DNA from: Schoenoplectus triqueter
Taxonomy: Eukaryota > Streptophyta > Magnoliopsida > Poales > Cyperaceae
NCBI GenBank assembly: GCA_964058805.1
Contig: CAXKVV010000081.1
Span: 620,001 to 684,000 of the forward strand
Length of the DNA: 64,000 bases
Direction: 5' to 3'
The notes below the pieces were generated by a model. It was given only the letters and a program-made list of their open reading frames with translations. It was not told the origin of the DNA and searched no databases. Below, one piece after another: positions 61,501 through 64,000 of this stretch (within the stretch, counting starts at the first letter, position 1; every line of letters begins with the position of its first letter). Made by a program: the position numbers and the translations under genes.

Positions 61501-61501
61501 G
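55579..61501 (-). CDS. GLR: Glutamate-receptor-like channel (GLR, clade 2-like), 5' exon not visible
   Basis: Minus-strand exons 61501-60186, 57392-57080, 56703-56294 and 56166-55579, all GT-AG with matching phases, give about 875 residues. Exon 1 of this set holds the amino-terminal ligand-binding fold (IMGPQTSSETEF; VVPIYENSDYGSGIVPSL) and S1 (LRIAVPAKAGFSVF, SAVTGYCIDVFNEAL). The next holds VVGDVTIRANRTKYVDFT, M1 (LWLISLAFFFFTGFVVWVI) and the pore loop (GLIYYFAFSTLVFAH). Then come M3 (SYTASLTSML), S2, and finally M4 (LFIITGSVSSLMLLICIGMF) and a cytosolic tail. GLRs are plasma-membrane cation channels opened by amino acids. The phase-split codon at 61501 demands an upstream exon with the signal peptide and about 80-100 residues; none is found up to 64000. 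An LTR element lies in the intron 57393-60185. Confidence 0.92.
56924..57015. repeat. 23-bp tandem repeat, four identical copies
   Basis: Unit GACTGTTATAGTACTAAGGGATT repeated four times without visible change, in the GLR intron between 56704 and 57079. Identity of the copies suggests a young expansion. Confidence 0.95.
59222..59430 (+). repeat. Degenerate ~65-bp tandem repeats inside the LTR element
   Basis: Recurring GAGGTTGTGTCAT(C)TGAAATCTCTATGACAG-like units with about 65-bp spacing, imperfect. Confidence 0.6.
59735..59806 (+). repeat. 24-bp tandem repeat, three copies, in the LTR element
   Basis: CATCTGAAATCTGAAC + NTYCGGGT repeated three times (59735, 59759, 59783) with one or two changes each. 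Confidence 0.9.
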
Positions 61502-61599
61502 CTGAAGAAATAAACATTGTGGTTTAGTGTAAAATAACTTAAATAATCATTGTAACAAAGTTGACTTTTTATGGAAGAACTGCATAGTTGCTCAATTTA

Positions 61600-61633
61600 T
61601 TGGATTAAAGGCTTTGTTGTTGCTGCTGTTGCA
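61600..61633 (+). repeat. Short RTE-like 3' tail
   Basis: TTGGATTAAAGGCTTTGTTG followed by TTGCTGCTGTTG resembles the 3' end of the RTE LINE at 2380-2414 (GATTAAAGACTTTATTGTTGTTG). It may be a very short 5'-truncated RTE insertion upstream of the first visible GLR exon. Confidence 0.5.
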
Positions 61634-64000
61634 TAGCTGCTCAATTCTGTGTGCATATATATATTTTTTTATGCTTAACCAAAACAGTATGTCCAAAAAG
61701 TAAAACAGTTGTTCCATACATAATCTCTTTCTTTATTGTTCATTTACATTATCTTTTATTCTTTCCTTCTCTTTAAATTTATGGGCTGTTTTGGTTATTA
61801 ACTTTTGGGCCTCAAGAACTAGGCCCCTGTCAGAATCCGAGCTCCAAGTTCCAACTCGACACCAATCATTGATCAAATCTTCCGGGAGCATTTTGGCAAA
61901 CATATATTTTGGTAGGAGCTCTGTGATGTACATTCTAACCTCCCTGTAAACTGTTTTTATTGATTAAATAAAAGATTAAAGTAGACTAAGTCCTACCTAC
62001 TTAAAAAGAAAATTTTATCTTGTAGAGGAGAATCAGCAATCTTATGATTGCGCAGTTGCTTATAATAAATGTATTAGGCAGTGTGAAAGCTAAAAGCATC
62101 TATTGTATTTTTGTGCGTGGTTTTCAAGCTGAAGTTTGAAGTCTCTACGGACAACTTAATAGCTGGCATTGACTTGAAATAATACCACAGCAGTCGTTTT
62201 AGAGATTCTAGATTTTACTGCTCAGTACGCTGGGGCAAGGGACAAGTAAAAGAGTGTGGCATTTTACCGAATCCCACTATCAAATTTACTATCAAATGAG
62301 ATTTGATAATTATAACTTTAATTTTAAGGATATAGAGGTTAGATAAAATTAAATAATTTATTTAAATTTGACAATGTATTTGACAAGTCACGTAGGCTCT
62401 TCGCCCGCCCAGAAAAAAAAACGGAAGAGGAGTTGTATATCGCGCCATCGTGTGCGCTAAAATAATTACAAAATTATCCTTTAGACAATTTCAGCGATGC
62501 TGCGTTGATTACCAATTGAGCATCATTGTCTATTTATCTGACATGGCAAGACAATTACGATTTAAGCGATTGTCAAAAATGTCGATACTCTAAGAGCATC
62601 TACATTGGTGACAATTGTTAAAAGTAAAAATTTATGTTAAGTCATAAAATTGATAATTTTTTTAAGAGTGATATCTCTAAATAGAATGAAATTGTCAAAA
62701 TGGTATTGTCGTAATTAATTTTTTATTTCTTCGCTGACATAGTTTGTCAAATTGACTGTCAAATTTAGATAATTATCTAATTTTAGCTAGTCTCTTCATC
62801 CCTGAAATTCAAATGATAATTGTCAAATGAAATTTGACAATGAAATGTGATGCTCTAATGACTGCTCATGCTGTCATAACTGCCACTCATACTGTCACAC
62901 ACACACAAGCACGTTACACTCAGAATTATTGGAACTATTTAGGTCATATAAAAAAATACTATAATATTAGAATATGATCTGGAATTTCGATTTAAATCAA
63001 TATTCAATCACATATTTAGTTAACACAGACGGATGTAGTATGAAAGCGGATGATGCCAGACTCCAAATAGAAAATAGACCAAATGACAAATGCCAACCAC
63101 AACCACAAGACATATCTACAGTTGCAACGTGTGAATAACACGCAACCGCGTTGAGTGATAATTAATTAGCGGCATCGAATCCAAACCGTGGAAATAAAAT
63201 CACTTGTTTTTGGTTCCTTGGAATCTTGACGTGCCAAATAGTTGACCAAGCAAACTTTCTTTGTTTTCTTATGGCAATGTGCCAAGGTATAATAACCAGC
63301 GAACCACCGCCCGTTAACTCACCACTTAAACATTCTTTATAAACTTTTTCACATACATATTAATGCATATTTATCCATAATGCCAATGTTCACCTGTTTA
63401 ATTAAAACATAACCGTCGACATCAGTCATTCAATTTTTATCAAATCAAATACGTTTTTACAATTGTTAATAGTTGTCTTGATAGTTTGAATTAGTCTTTC
63501 GGATCACTAAGATTGCACAATTAATTAATATTACATCAATAAAAATTTGATCACAGTATCAATGCATAGTTACTACTTATTAATTATTATTTTTTAAGTT
63601 GGTCACCAATAGTTGGAGTCAGTTCAATGATTGAGAGCTCCATATAATATTCCTAGCGCCAAAGTTTCAAACTAATAGCATCTGATCGTCAAGAGGCTAA
63701 AAAATGGACTTGTAGAAGAAGTCTTTGAAATGTCAACCCTTTAAACTCAATCGACCGCTTGTTTGTAAGCGACCTCGGACCAATAAAAAAATCAAAGATA
63801 TGCGTATGCCAAGTTGGCTATATTTTTTCCCTTATTCCAAATAAACCTGGTGAATCCTCGAAAAAAAATATTAGTTTATTTGTAAACGTTAATGAAATAT
63901 TATATGTCATTATCTTGTGAACTAGAAGGCTGATTGCAACAAGGAAATGCCAACTCGAAAGGATTCAACAATTTCCCACTGATCTTTTTTTTTTATTTAC
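61634..64000. other. GLR intron or upstream region; no gene confirmed
   Basis: A minus-strand open frame at 61733-61933 (contains INDWCRVGTWSSDSDRG) has a coding-like feel and follows an ACAG acceptor-like site, but I do not recognise it. The rest is AT-rich, with repeated 'tTTGACAAT/ATTGTCAA' motifs between 62280 and 62850 that look like another MITE without readable ends. No GLR first exon was found. Confidence 0.45.

Overview
The window looks like nuclear DNA of a eudicot plant. It is AT-rich and its genes have short GT-AG introns. The gene content is plant-specific: PR-1, a group C MAPKK and a plant glutamate-receptor-like channel. Much of the space is old transposon sequence. No prokaryotic operon, CRISPR array or organellar gene is visible.

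Layout. Positions 1-14.9 kb are almost all transposon debris. This includes an RTE-type LINE split by a piece of Copia LTR, a decayed L1-type LINE on the minus strand with a hAT-like MITE inside its coding frame, an unresolved repeat-rich block, a frame-broken zinc-knuckle coding region invaded by a second hAT MITE, and a 1.46 kb LTR. A PR-1 gene (15.1-15.6 kb) lies in a quieter stretch. Positions 17.4-26.7 kb return to transposons: foldback and hAT MITEs, a truncated minus-strand Copia element with LTR, PBS and gag, and the 3' end of a Gypsy-type element. Next is a 10-exon DUF676 serine esterase gene (26.8-30.0 kb, plus). It is followed by a TAA-rich microsatellite, a 5'-truncated L1 (34.2-36.6 kb, plus) and an MKK4/MKK5-type MAP kinase kinase (37.5-38.6 kb, plus).

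Between 40 and 46.3 kb is a cluster of Mutator-like inverted-repeat elements. One of them carries a captured, broken CDC48 fragment that was later hit by a hAT element. A WSS1A-type WLM metalloprotease gene (49.1-51.5 kb, minus) has an in-frame stop codon. It is followed by another Mutator-like element with a perfect 9-bp target duplication, a long hairpin repeat, a tRNA-Lys(UUU) gene, and a glutamate-receptor-like gene (55.6-61.5 kb, minus). The first exon of that gene is not visible, and one intron holds a complete non-coding LTR retrotransposon.

The genes do not form a pathway. PR-1, the MAPKK and the GLR channel are all known in plant defence or stress signalling, but co-location in 64 kb is not evidence of joint function. 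The most informative points are the MAPKK intron flanked by an 8-bp direct repeat, the CDC48-carrying Pack-MULE with nested hAT, the WSS1A nonsense codon plus lost zinc ligand, the GC-AG intron in the esterase, and several transposons whose exact boundaries and target duplications can be read. I see no convincing previously undescribed biological system.
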